A DNA stretch of 64,000 nucleotides from Flavobacterium piscinae (GTDB lineage Bacteria > Bacteroidota > Bacteroidia > Flavobacteriales > Flavobacteriaceae): assembly GCF_004122145.1 (NCBI RefSeq), contig NZ_SBKQ01000003.1:62001-126000 (forward strand). Reading direction: 5' to 3'. A model generated the notes under the pieces. That model saw only the letters and a list, made by a program, of their open reading frames with translations. It did not search any database and had not been told where the DNA came from. Both the position numbers and the translations under genes were made by a program. How positions within the stretch are numbered: the first letter of the stretch is position 1; each line of letters starts with the position of its first letter. Below are positions 26,547-35,467 of this stretch, in pieces.

Positions 26547-27341
26547 ATGGCAAACAAAGTTGAAGTTAAAGACTTACTAGAGGCTGGTGTTCATTTTGGA
26601 CACATGACTCGTAAATGGGACCCTAACATGGCTCCTTACATTTATATGGAACGTAATGGTATTCATATCATTAACCTGTATAAAACAGCTGCTAAAATTG
26701 AAGAGGCTAACGAAGCCTTGAAAAAAATTGCAGCTTCCGGTAGAAAAGTACTATTCGTAGCTACCAAAAAACAAGCAAAAGATATCGTAGCCGAAAAAGC
26801 TGCTGCAGCGAACATGCCGTATATCACGGAAAGATGGCCTGGTGGTATGCTTACTAACTTCGTTACTATTCGTAAAGCCGTGAAAAAAATGGCTTCGATT
26901 GATAGAATGAAGAAAGATGGCACTTTTAATACGCTTTCTAAAAAAGAAAGACTTCAAGTAGATCGTCTTCGTGCTAAACTAGAGAAGAACTTAGGTTCTA
27001 TCGCTGACATGTCCAGATTACCTGCTGCATTATTTGTAGTAGATATCAAAGCAGAACACATCGCAGTAAAAGAAGCTCAAAAATTAAACATTCCAGTTTT
27101 TGCTATGGTTGACACCAACTCTGACCCACGTCAAGTTGAGTATGTTATCCCGGCTAATGATGATGCTTCTAAATCAATCGATAAAATTTTATCTTTAGTA
27201 ACCGGTGCTATCATCGAAGGTCTTTCTGAAAGAGGATCTGAGAAAGATGCAGAGGTTACTGAAGAAGTAGTAGAAGATGTAGTAGCAGCTGTTGCTCCAG
27301 CAGTGGAAACAGAAGAAGCTGAAACAACTTCAGAAGAATAA
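26547..27341 (+). CDS. rpsB: 30S ribosomal protein S2
   Basis: 264 residues; core motifs L-L-E-A-G-V-H-F-G-H, W-x-P-N-M-A-P-Y-I, W-P-G-G-M-L-T-N and the P-V-F-A-M-V-D-T-N-S-D-P segment. The C-terminus from about residue 225 is an acidic extension rich in Glu, Val and Ala that the core family does not need. Followed by tsf as usual, with a 145-bp gap. Confidence 0.98.
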   Translation: MANKVEVKDLLEAGVHFGHMTRKWDPNMAPYIYMERNGIHIINLYKTAAKIEEANEALKKIAASGRKVLFVATKKQAKDIVAEKAAAANMPYITERWPGGMLTNFVTIRKAVKKMASIDRMKKDGTFNTLSKKERLQVDRLRAKLEKNLGSIADMSRLPAALFVVDIKAEHIAVKEAQKLNIPVFAMVDTNSDPRQVEYVIPANDDASKSIDKILSLVTGAIIEGLSERGSEKDAEVTEEVVEDVVAAVAPAVETEEAETTSEE

Positions 27342-27363
27342 ATACTATAAATTCCGATAGGAA

Positions 27364-27431
27364 AAATTCCAAATTCCAAAAAATTATCTCTTTAAAAATT
27401 GATGATTTATTAAAATTGGAATTTGGAATTT
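27364..27431. repeat. 16-bp perfect inverted repeat between rpsB and tsf
   Basis: AAATTCCAAATTCCAA at 27364-27379 and its exact complement TTGGAATTTGGAATTT at 27416-27431, enclosing 36 nt. Each arm is 2.3 copies of the heptamer AAATTCC. A second copy with one mismatch lies at 34995-35035. No T-run follows, so it is not a classical terminator. Confidence 0.8.
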
Positions 27432-27486
27432 GATTATTGGAATTTGTTTTTTACAAAAAAAATTTAAACTTAAAAATAGATACAAA

Positions 27487-28452
27487 ATGGCAACAATTAC
27501 TGCTGCAGACGTAAATAAATTAAGACAAACTACAGGTGCCGGAATGATGGACTGTAAAAAAGCTTTGGTTGAAGCTGAAGGAGATTTCGATAAAGCTATA
27601 CAAATCCTTAGAGAAAAAGGGCAAAAAGTGGCTGCTAACCGTTCTGACCGTGAGTCTAGTGAAGGTGCTGCTGTTGCTTTTATAAATGCAGACAAAACCA
27701 AAGGAGCTGTTATTACTTTAAACTGTGAAACAGATTTCGTAGGTAAAAACGAATCGTTTGTTTCTTTAGCTAAACAATTAGTAGAAAAAGCAATCAACTT
27801 TGCTTCTAAAGAAGAATTTTTAGCTTCTTCATTTGACGGAAACATGACCGTTGCTGAAAAATTAATTGAGCAAACCGGAGTTATCGGGGAAAAAATTGAA
27901 ATTGGTGGTTTTGAAATTTTAGAAGGTGCATTTGTTGGATCGTATGTACACGTAAACAAAATCGCTGCTTTAACTGCTATTTCATCCGCAATTGCCGATG
28001 CAGAAGTTTTAACAAAAGACATTTCTATGCAAGTAGCTTCAATGGGAGCGGATACTTTATCGTATAAAGATTTTGATCCTGCTTTCGTTGCTTCTGAACT
28101 TGCTGCTCGTATTGCGATAATCGAAAAAGAAAATGAAGAAGCAAAACGTTTAGGAAAGACTTTAAAAAATGTTCCTAAATATATTTCTTTTTCTCAATTA
28201 ACTGAAGAGGTTTTAAAACAAGCTGAAGAAGATGCTAAAGCAGAATTAAAAGCTGAGGGTAAACCAGAGCAAATTTGGGATAAAATCATTCCTGGAAAAA
28301 TCCAACGTTTTATCTCTGACAACACTACTTTAGATCAAGAAAAAGCTTTGTTAGATCAAAACTTCATCAAAGATGACAGCAAAAAAGTTGGGGATTATGT
28401 AAAAGGATTCAACGTTGAAATTACAGGTTTCAAAAGAGTTACTTTAGGATAA
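27487..28452 (+). CDS. tsf: translation elongation factor Ts
   Basis: Nucleotide-exchange factor for EF-Tu, 321 residues from the ATG at 27487; an extension to 27430 would run through the inverted repeat. N-terminal UBA-like part with V-N-K-L-R-Q-T-T-G-A-G-M-M-D-C-K-K-A-L, then N-C-E-T-D-F-V-G-K-N. Long form with an insertion of about 45 residues (around 220-260), usual in Bacteroidetes. Ends at a strong terminator. Confidence 0.97.
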   Translation: MATITAADVNKLRQTTGAGMMDCKKALVEAEGDFDKAIQILREKGQKVAANRSDRESSEGAAVAFINADKTKGAVITLNCETDFVGKNESFVSLAKQLVEKAINFASKEEFLASSFDGNMTVAEKLIEQTGVIGEKIEIGGFEILEGAFVGSYVHVNKIAALTAISSAIADAEVLTKDISMQVASMGADTLSYKDFDPAFVASELAARIAIIEKENEEAKRLGKTLKNVPKYISFSQLTEEVLKQAEEDAKAELKAEGKPEQIWDKIIPGKIQRFISDNTTLDQEKALLDQNFIKDDSKKVGDYVKGFNVEITGFKRVTLG

Positions 28453-28493
28453 TACCATTTTCAGTTTAAAAAAGCTGAATTTTACTAGCATAT

Positions 28494-28525
28494 AAACGGC
28501 ATTTCAATTTTGAGATGCCGTTTTT
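28494..28525 (+). terminator. terminator of the rpsB-tsf unit
   Basis: AACGGCAT (28495-28502) pairs with ATGCCGTT (28515-28522), with extra pairs toward the loop and five T residues after the stem. Confidence 0.85.
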
Positions 28526-28560
28526 CTATTTATATTTGTTTATTATCAAAATAAATTGCT

Positions 28561-31500
28561 TTGAAAAAAATAATTCTACTCTCGATTCTATTTTTAAGTT
28601 GCTATTCTTTCGCTCAAAACGATAAAACGTTATTTTGGGAAATATCCGGAAACGGACTCACAAAAAAATCCTATTTATATGGAACGATGCATGTAAGTGA
28701 AAAAGTTTCTTATCATCTTTCAGATGCTTTTTTTAAAAACTTATTGGCTTCTGATATGGTTGGAAACGAAAGTGATCCTGAAACTTGGGATGATATCACC
28801 AACCTTTTATCGGAAAATGAAATCGTAAGTTCCTTCAATGCCTATTCTGCCTTTTACAAAGAGCCGGTTAAAAAAGAAGAAATTAAAACTATCTTTAATA
28901 ACAACAACAATTATTTCAGTAATATGTTGTCTTCTATGGAGGGAAAAACAGCCGATTTTCAAGAAGACACAGTATTAGATATGTTTATTTACCAAACCGG
29001 AAGAAAGTATAAAAAAGAAATTGTTGGTTTGGAGGATGCAAAAGAATCCATCATACAACTGATGAAAATAAACGAAGAAGATGTTAAACCTGTAGAAGAA
29101 AACATTCAAATTCTGACCAAGATTTTTAAAAACAGACCTTTTATAACCGTACTCAATGAATATTATCGAGAAAAGGATGTTGTAATGCTGGATTCGATTT
29201 ATAAGCTGATTTTTCCAAAAAAAGCTCATGATGCATTGATTGTAAATCGCAACAAAATCATGGCCAACAGCATCGACGAATTAATTAAAAAAGGCAGTCT
29301 CTTTTCTGCTGTTGGAGCCGCACATCTTGCCGGAAAAGAGGGAATGATAGAACTTTTGAGAGGGAAAGGATACACTGTAACACCAATTTTCGATACGCTT
29401 ACTTCAATTGGTCAAAAAACTAAAAAAGATATTGAAACCTATTTCCCTAATCCGGGTTTTGTAGTGACCACAATTCGGGATGGAATGATTGAAATGCCTT
29501 TAACCAAAAACGTCATAAATGAATTTCAAAACACCGGAAGTCCTGATTTCACAAATGGAGGAGTAATTAACATTAAACGAATTCCATTGAATTATTTTTT
29601 AAATAAAAACAACGAAGCGTATAATCCAAAATCATTGGATAGTTTACTTTATGAAAATATTCCTGGGGAAATTTTAGAGAAAAAGTTCTTCCAAACGGAA
29701 CATTATTCGGGTTATGACATCAAAAATGTTTCAAAAACCGGAAAAAACCAACGGTATCGTTTTTATATAACGCCTTTGGAATTGATTGCTGTTTCAATGA
29801 TTGGCCCGGGAAATTATGTTCGTCAATTCGAAAATGAAGTATTCAACTCTATCAAATTAAAAGAATTCAATACAAATTGGAACCAATTTAAACCTGAAAA
29901 AGGTAGCTTTTTGGTAGAAATTCCTTCTTTTAATTTTGTGTATGGAAATTCAGCAGAAGAAATTAATAACATTGACATTCAAGCGTATGATTCTACTGAA
30001 AAAGGTTATTATTTTTTAACTGAAAAAACATTAAACAATGTTTCAAATTTAGAAGACACCTCTTTTGAACACAACCAAATTCACTATGAATTCTATTTGC
30101 AACACGATGTAAAAATTGTGGAATCAAACCACGATAAAGTCTCTAATTCGTTCACTTCCAGTTCGAAAATTGGAGACAAAAACATTAATCTAAAAACTAT
30201 CATTAACGGAAACAAATACTATTTGTTAGGAACTGTAAGCGTTTCTGATAATAACAAAAAACGCTTTTTTGATTCCTTTAAAATAGCCCAACCAAAATAT
30301 AAATCAAAAACAGAAATCTTTACCGATAGTATATCCGAATTCAAAATCAGTATTCCTTACAAAGAAAACGAATCATTGTTTGTGAGTAATCAAAGCAAAA
30401 ACAACACCTTATACAAAAATTATAATTTTAATTCAGAAACCGGTAGGACAATCTTTTTGGAGCACAACAAAAAACATCGTTTTGCCAACTCAATTCCTAT
30501 TGACTCATTAAAAGCCAATATAAAAAAGTATTTTTTGAATAAAGAATATGATTATGATTACGAAAACTATTATGAAGATGATGATGAAATGTATTACAGC
30601 TTTCCCTCTTCGTTGTTGAATTATTCGTTATATACCAAAAAAGGATTGTCTTTTTCGTTATGGAATAAGCTGATTAGTAAAAATGAAACCAATTATGAGA
30701 TCATTTCAAAAGATTTTGATTATAATGAGAATACAAACACCTATGTCTTTAATGCAATCGTGTCTAAACCAAATGCGACGCAAGCAGTAAAACACAAAGT
30801 TCTTTTTAAAGAAAATAACTATTATCGACTAAAAACGCTGGTAAATAAAAACTACAAAAATGACGACGCATTTATAGAAAATACTTTTAATTCGATAGAG
30901 ATCACCAAAAAGAAAGATAGTCTAGCCGAAATGAATAAATTAAAATTGTTTATTGACGAGCTAAAAAGTGAAAAAGACACGATTAGAACTACCGCCATAA
31001 ACGATATTTATCAACTTAAATTAGTAAAAGAAGATTTTGATTTGCTTAAAGAATTTCTAACAACGTATAAATTCAAGCAGAGTGAAAATAATGTTGTGGA
31101 AGCTTTGATTGCTAATATGAGTGATATTCAAGACGATCGAGTGATTCCGTTTTTAACAGACTACTATAAAAAAGAAGAAACACTATCCAATGTACAATTG
31201 AGTATATTAAAAACAATCAGCGAACAAAAAAACAAAGCAGCCTATCAAAAAATAATGGAGCTAATGGAATTTTCATTACCTATTTCAGAACTGGAATACG
31301 AAATTAATAGCCTTTTCTATTATTTTGAAAAGGATGCTGAAAACAGCAAAGAACTTTTTCCAAAAATATTTCAATTTTATTCAGTTAAAGAATACAGCAA
31401 ACCAATTATTAGCTTTTACAACACTTTGTTGGAAAAAAATTTAATCCCAGCTAAAAAAGCGGAATCAAATTTGAAAATGATACTAACCAATGCGAAACTG

Positions 31501-32217
31501 GATTATAAAAGACTATTGAGTTGGAATAAGAAAAATGCAACGGATGAAACAACCGATGATGAATTGAATGGTTATACCGACAGAACCATTGTGGATGATT
31601 TTATTCCGTATATAAACTTTCTAAGTTATTTCCCAAAAAATAAAGAAGCAATCGATTTATTGACAAACGTAAAAAAACTTAACATAGAAGAATTGAATAT
31701 TGAATTAATCAGGTTGGGAATAGTTAATGATACTTTTTCTGAAAACGAAATCAAAGAAGCACTTTCAAAACCGGAGACACGCTTTTTAACCGTTAATTTA
31801 CTTTTAAACAAGAACAAAAAAGATCTTGTCACTTTTTCAGACGATGAGATTGCACTTGCTGCCATTTCTAATTTACAAAATTTGAAAGCAAAAGATTCGC
31901 TCAGTTTTATCGAAAAAAGAAAATTGATTCAAAACGAAAGAGAAGTCACCTATTACTTTTATAAAACAAAACAACAAGCCTCTGAGTATATCACTTCAGG
32001 AGAAATTCTGCATACGTTGGCTTTTGTGATGGAGAATGAAAAAATCAATCCTTTGGCTTTTAAGTATTATGGAAGTATCCTTATTGATGAAGACGAGGAA
32101 TTGAGTGATTTAATAGATCGAACTATCTTGAAATCAATCCACGAAAAACATTATCGTGCAAGTTTTGAAAAAATAAAGCACTCCGGTGTTAATCCTTTTT
32201 TATTTAATGGCTTTTAG
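28561..32217 (+). CDS. TraB/GumN-domain protein with long unknown C-terminal region
   Basis: 1218 residues, TTG start and a signal peptide ending in S-F-A-Q near residue 19, so probably periplasmic or outer-membrane-facing. Residues about 20-280 form a TraB/GumN domain: S-Y-L-Y-G-T-M-H-V and the closing S-A-V-G-A-A-H-L-A-G-K-E-G-M. Metallopeptidase-like activity has been proposed for this fold. The remaining ~930 residues are soluble, Lys/Asn-rich and, from about 780 onward, mostly helical in a repeat-like pattern; I recognise no family. A -7 box TATATTTG (28531-28538) precedes the start. Confidence 0.72.
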   Translation: MKKIILLSILFLSCYSFAQNDKTLFWEISGNGLTKKSYLYGTMHVSEKVSYHLSDAFFKNLLASDMVGNESDPETWDDITNLLSENEIVSSFNAYSAFYKEPVKKEEIKTIFNNNNNYFSNMLSSMEGKTADFQEDTVLDMFIYQTGRKYKKEIVGLEDAKESIIQLMKINEEDVKPVEENIQILTKIFKNRPFITVLNEYYREKDVVMLDSIYKLIFPKKAHDALIVNRNKIMANSIDELIKKGSLFSAVGAAHLAGKEGMIELLRGKGYTVTPIFDTLTSIGQKTKKDIETYFPNPGFVVTTIRDGMIEMPLTKNVINEFQNTGSPDFTNGGVINIKRIPLNYFLNKNNEAYNPKSLDSLLYENIPGEILEKKFFQTEHYSGYDIKNVSKTGKNQRYRFYITPLELIAVSMIGPGNYVRQFENEVFNSIKLKEFNTNWNQFKPEKGSFLVEIPSFNFVYGNSAEEINNIDIQAYDSTEKGYYFLTEKTLNNVSNLEDTSFEHNQIHYEFYLQHDVKIVESNHDKVSNSFTSSSKIGDKNINLKTIINGNKYYLLGTVSVSDNNKKRFFDSFKIAQPKYKSKTEIFTDSISEFKISIPYKENESLFVSNQSKNNTLYKNYNFNSETGRTIFLEHNKKHRFANSIPIDSLKANIKKYFLNKEYDYDYENYYEDDDEMYYSFPSSLLNYSLYTKKGLSFSLWNKLISKNETNYEIISKDFDYNENTNTYVFNAIVSKPNATQAVKHKVLFKENNYYRLKTLVNKNYKNDDAFIENTFNSIEITKKKDSLAEMNKLKLFIDELKSEKDTIRTTAINDIYQLKLVKEDFDLLKEFLTTYKFKQSENNVVEALIANMSDIQDDRVIPFLTDYYKKEETLSNVQLSILKTISEQKNKAAYQKIMELMEFSLPISELEYEINSLFYYFEKDAENSKELFPKIFQFYSVKEYSKPIISFYNTLLEKNLIPAKKAESNLKMILTNAKLDYKRLLSWNKKNATDETTDDELNGYTDRTIVDDFIPYINFLSYFPKNKEAIDLLTNVKKLNIEELNIELIRLGIVNDTFSENEIKEALSKPETRFLTVNLLLNKNKKDLVTFSDDEIALAAISNLQNLKAKDSLSFIEKRKLIQNEREVTYYFYKTKQQASEYITSGEILHTLAFVMENEKINPLAFKYYGSILIDEDEELSDLIDRTILKSIHEKHYRASFEKIKHSGVNPFLFNGF

Positions 32218-32243
32218 ACTAGTGATTAACTCAAATTTTTCTA

Positions 32244-32459
32244 ATGAAAAACACCAATCCGCTTCATGGAAAAACACTACAAACCATAGTAGAATTTTTA
32301 GTTGAATTTTATGGTTTTGAAACGTTAAGCCAAAAAATAAAAATTAAATGTTTTACCGAAAACCCTTCTGTGAAATCCAGCCTAACTTTTTTGAGAAAAA
32401 CAGATTGGGCACGCAAAAAAGTGGAGGAATTGTATTGTCAAACGATTTCAAAAACATAA
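32244..32459 (+). CDS. VF530 (DUF2132) family small protein
   Basis: 71 residues, basic. The family core N-P-L-H-G-K-T-L-Q-T-I-V-E-F-L-V and F-L-R-K-T-x-W-A-R-K-K-V-E is intact. A structure of VF530 suggested a helical, possibly DNA-binding fold, but function is not established. Lies 26 bp after the TraB-type gene and before a shared terminator. Confidence 0.85.
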   Translation: MKNTNPLHGKTLQTIVEFLVEFYGFETLSQKIKIKCFTENPSVKSSLTFLRKTDWARKKVEELYCQTISKT

Positions 32460-32466
32460 CAAATAC

Positions 32467-32500
32467 AAAATCCCATCACCTTGGCTGCGATGGGATTTTT
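32467..32500. terminator. bidirectional terminator between VF530 gene and ald
   Basis: AAAATCCCATC (32467-32477) and GATGGGATTTT (32489-32499) form an 11-bp stem; T-run on one side and A-run on the other, so it can serve both converging genes. Confidence 0.85.
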
Positions 32501-32524
32501 AAACAAACAAACAAATAAAACCTA

Positions 32525-33613
32525 TTAACTAAAATTGAACGTTTCTGCTAATTCTTTATAAACAATTTCTCCCTCAACAATGTTGAGTCCTTTTGACAAA
32601 TCTGGATAGCGTTCTGTGGCGGCTTTCCATCCTAAGTTGGCTAACTTTAAAACATACGGCAAAGTGACATTTGTTAGAGCTAATGTGGAGGTGTAAGGCA
32701 CAGCTCCCGGCATATTGGCCACACAATAATGCACCACATCATCAATAATATACGTTGGATTCTCATGTGTGGTTGCCACAGTAGTTTCAAAACAACCACC
32801 TTGGTCTACTGCTACATCCACCATTACTGTTCCCGGATGCATTTCTTTTAACATATCTCTGGTAATTAATTTTGGAGCTTTTGCACCCGGAATTAAAACC
32901 GCACCGATAATCAAATCATGATTTTTGATATGTCTTCTAATATTATATTCACTGGAAAACTCAGTTACCACATGACTTGGCATTACATCATTTACATAGC
33001 GAAGGCGTTTCATATTAATATCTAAAATCGTAACGTGTGCTCCTAAACCGGCTGCCATTTTTGCCGCCTGAATCCCGACTATACCGGCTCCCAAAACCAA
33101 CACTTTACCGGGTGGAACTCCCGGAACGCCTCCCAACAAAACTCCTCTTCCTTTGATTGGTTTTTCTAAATATTTGGCTCCTTGTTGAATGGCCATTCTT
33201 CCGGCTACTTCAGACATTGGAGTGAGCAAAGGCAATGAACCGTCCGTTTCTTCCACTGTTTCATAGGCAATGCAAATGGATTTAGATTCCAACATTGCAA
33301 TTGTCAATTCTTCACTGGAAGCAAAATGAAAATACGTAAATACGATTTGTCCTTTTTTGATTAATGGATATTCTTCTGCAACAGGTTCTTTCACTTTTAC
33401 AATCATATCTGAATTGGCATAGACTTCTGCAGCAGTGGGAACTAAAATTGCTCCCACCACCGCATAATCCGTGTCAAAAAAACCACTACCAAATCCGGCA
33501 TCTTGTTGTACATAAACCGTATGATTGTTTTTAATCAATTCAAAAACACCTGCCGGAGTCATTCCAACGCGACTCTCATTATTTTTAATTTCCTTTGGAA
33601 CCCCTATTTTCAT
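32525..33613 (-). CDS. ald: alanine dehydrogenase
   Basis: NAD-dependent interconversion of L-alanine with pyruvate and ammonia. 362 residues, close to the usual ~370. Starts M-K-I-G-V-P-K-E-I-K-N-N-E-S-R-V-G; catalytic His in F-T-Y-F-H-F-A, NAD motif V-L-G-A-G-I-V-G-I-Q-A-A, and V-D-Q-G-G-C-F-E-T. Monocistronic; a minus-strand -7 box TAAATTTG lies at 33639-33646. Confidence 0.95.
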   Translation of the reverse strand: MKIGVPKEIKNNESRVGMTPAGVFELIKNNHTVYVQQDAGFGSGFFDTDYAVVGAILVPTAAEVYANSDMIVKVKEPVAEEYPLIKKGQIVFTYFHFASSEELTIAMLESKSICIAYETVEETDGSLPLLTPMSEVAGRMAIQQGAKYLEKPIKGRGVLLGGVPGVPPGKVLVLGAGIVGIQAAKMAAGLGAHVTILDINMKRLRYVNDVMPSHVVTEFSSEYNIRRHIKNHDLIIGAVLIPGAKAPKLITRDMLKEMHPGTVMVDVAVDQGGCFETTVATTHENPTYIIDDVVHYCVANMPGAVPYTSTLALTNVTLPYVLKLANLGWKAATERYPDLSKGLNIVEGEIVYKELAETFNFS

Positions 33614-33774
33614 CGCTAAAAAGTTTCTAATTTGTACACAAATTTATTAATTACCCCCTTTTTTTGTATACATATTTGTAATTTTTATCATTTTTTAAGT
33701 TATATCCCCCAAAATAAACATTAATATCAAATTAAAGCTTTGATTTTTTATATTTGTTAAATAAATGAAACAAG

Positions 33775-34335
33775 ATGGCTATTAAAAACCGATGTACTTG
33801 GTGCGAAAAAGATGATTTATACCGCAATTATCACGATGAAGAGTGGGGCGTACCTGTTTATGACGACCAAAAATTGTTTGAATTTTTAATTTTAGAAACT
33901 TTCCAAGCCGGCGTGAGTTGGCATTTAATTTTAAAAAAGAGAGAAAATTTCAGAAAAGCTTTTCTCAATTTCGATTATAAACAGGTTGCTTTGTTTGGTG
34001 ATTATGAAGTGCAAGAGTTAATGAAAGATGCGGGAATCATTCGAAATACGTTAAAAATAGAATCGGCCATCAACAATGCCAAAGCCTTTATAAAAGTACA
34101 GGAAGAATTTGGTTCGTTTTCAAAATTTATTTGGAGTTATGTGGATGGAAAACCTATTATCAATAATTTCACTTCCTTAAACCAAGTTCCGGCTTACACT
34201 CCGCTGGCAGAAAAAATTAGTAAAGACTTAAAAAAAAGAGGCTTTAAATTCATTGGACCAACAACTATGTATGCTCACATGCAAGCAACCGGAATGGTAA
34301 ACGATCATTTTTTAGATTGTTGGAAAAGAAGTTAA
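33775..34335 (+). CDS. tag: DNA-3-methyladenine glycosylase I
   Basis: Removes 3-methyladenine from alkylated DNA. 186 residues with the zinc-binding ends of the Tag family: R-C-x-W-C near the N-terminus, H-D-E-E-W-G-V-P, and H-F-L-D-C-W at the C-terminus. L-E-T-F-Q-A-G-V-S-W contributes the catalytic Glu region. A TATATTTG box at 33749-33756 precedes the ATG. Converges on aat with a 4-bp overlap. Confidence 0.95.
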   Translation: MAIKNRCTWCEKDDLYRNYHDEEWGVPVYDDQKLFEFLILETFQAGVSWHLILKKRENFRKAFLNFDYKQVALFGDYEVQELMKDAGIIRNTLKIESAINNAKAFIKVQEEFGSFSKFIWSYVDGKPIINNFTSLNQVPAYTPLAEKISKDLKKRGFKFIGPTTMYAHMQATGMVNDHFLDCWKRS

Positions 34336-34973
34336 AGTGAAGATTTTAATATTTTAAGGTAGTTTTCTCGCGAGATTTCAAACGCACCTAATTTTTCTAA
34401 ATGATTATTATGCACTTGACAATCTAATAAAAGATAATCTTCTTGCTTCAATATTTCAATTAAAGAAACGAAAGCGACTTTACTCGCGTTGGGAACCAGT
34501 GAAAACATACTTTCACCACAAAAGACTTTACCTAAATCAACACCATACAAACCACCAACTAATTTGTTTTCATGCCACACTTCTATAGATTTTACTATTC
34601 CTAGATGATGTAATTTCACATAAGCTTCATACATCGAATCGGTTATCCAAGTGCCTTTTTGCCCTTTTCTTTTGATAGTTTGACAATATGTAATTACTTC
34701 AGTAAAATTTTGATTATACGTAACCTCAAATATCTTTCTGTTCAAGATATTACGTAAACTTTTAGCGATTTTATAATCTTTGGGATAAACAACCATTCGA
34801 TGAGGCGGACTCCACCATAAAATGGGCTCATCTTCTTCAAACCATGGGAAAATACCATTGCGGTAGGCCAAAAGTAGGCGTTCCGGACTCAAATCGCCTC
34901 CAACGGCCAGTATTCCTTCATAAGAAGCTTCAGAAACCGGCGGAAAATATAACTCTTTACTTAAGAAATACAT
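34332..34973 (-). CDS. aat: leucyl/phenylalanyl-tRNA--protein transferase
   Basis: N-end rule enzyme that adds Leu/Phe to N-terminal Arg/Lys of proteins destined for ClpAP/ClpS. 213 residues; Y-R-N-G-I-F-P-W-F, W-W-S-P-P-H-R-M-V, T-W-I-T-D-S-M-Y-E-A-Y, G-G-L-Y-G-V-D-L-G and C-Q-V-H-N-N-H-L-E are family motifs. Confidence 0.96.
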   Translation of the reverse strand: MYFLSKELYFPPVSEASYEGILAVGGDLSPERLLLAYRNGIFPWFEEDEPILWWSPPHRMVVYPKDYKIAKSLRNILNRKIFEVTYNQNFTEVITYCQTIKRKGQKGTWITDSMYEAYVKLHHLGIVKSIEVWHENKLVGGLYGVDLGKVFCGESMFSLVPNASKVAFVSLIEILKQEDYLLLDCQVHNNHLEKLGAFEISRENYLKILKSSL

Positions 34974-34994
34974 TGTTTTATCAGTCTAAAAAAG

Positions 34995-35035
34995 TAATTC
35001 CAAATCCCAAAAAAATAAATTTGGAATTTGGAATT
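34995..35035. repeat. second copy of the AAATTCC inverted repeat
   Basis: Left arm 34995-35010 and right arm 35021-35035 match the arms at 27364-27431 with one mismatch and a 10-nt loop. Lies in the aat-DUF3127 gap. Confidence 0.75.
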
Positions 35036-35057
35036 AGTTCATACGATACTTAATAAA

Positions 35058-35432
35058 TTAAAATGGTAAATCGTCGTGCTCCTCTTCATTAAAGTTGGTA
35101 GCCGGTTCAAAAGCTTCTACTGCCGGAACCGGTGGCATTTGAGTTGCCGGAGTTTCAGCTTGCAAACGCTCTATTCTCCAACCTTGTATAGAATTAAAAT
35201 ACTTAGTTTCTCCTTGCGGATTCACCCATTCTCTTCCTCTTAGATTAATCGAAACTTTTACAGCTTCTCCCACTTTATATGAATTGAGTAAATCACACTT
35301 ATCTTGTGTGAATTCAACCATAATATGTTGCGGATACTGCTCTTCAGTAGTAACCACCAATTCTCTTTTTCTGAATGATGCACTAACTTGTTGTTCTGGG
35401 TTAATGACTTTAATTTTTCCTGAAACTTCCAT
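35058..35432 (-). CDS. DUF3127 protein with SSB-like acidic tail
   Basis: 124 residues. The N-terminal ~85 residues (M-E-V-S-G-K-I-K-V-I, I-M-V-E-F, N-L-R-G-R-E-W, F-N-S-I-Q-G-W-R-I) are the DUF3127 domain, predicted beta-rich and OB-like. A Pro/Ala linker leads to E-E-E-H-D-D-L-P-F, essentially the C-terminal hook by which SSB recruits repair proteins; the true SSB in this window (60393-60830) ends D-D-L-P-Y. A single-stranded nucleic-acid role is an inference. Confidence 0.8.
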   Translation of the reverse strand: MEVSGKIKVINPEQQVSASFRKRELVVTTEEQYPQHIMVEFTQDKCDLLNSYKVGEAVKVSINLRGREWVNPQGETKYFNSIQGWRIERLQAETPATQMPPVPAVEAFEPATNFNEEEHDDLPF

Positions 35433-35467
35433 GATCTTGATTTTTAAAATTATTAATTTGGCTCATA

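Noticed and set aside
27384..28022. 212-codon minus-strand frame over tsf
   Set aside because: Antisense to EF-Ts, no motif, and begins inside the real gene's codon pattern.
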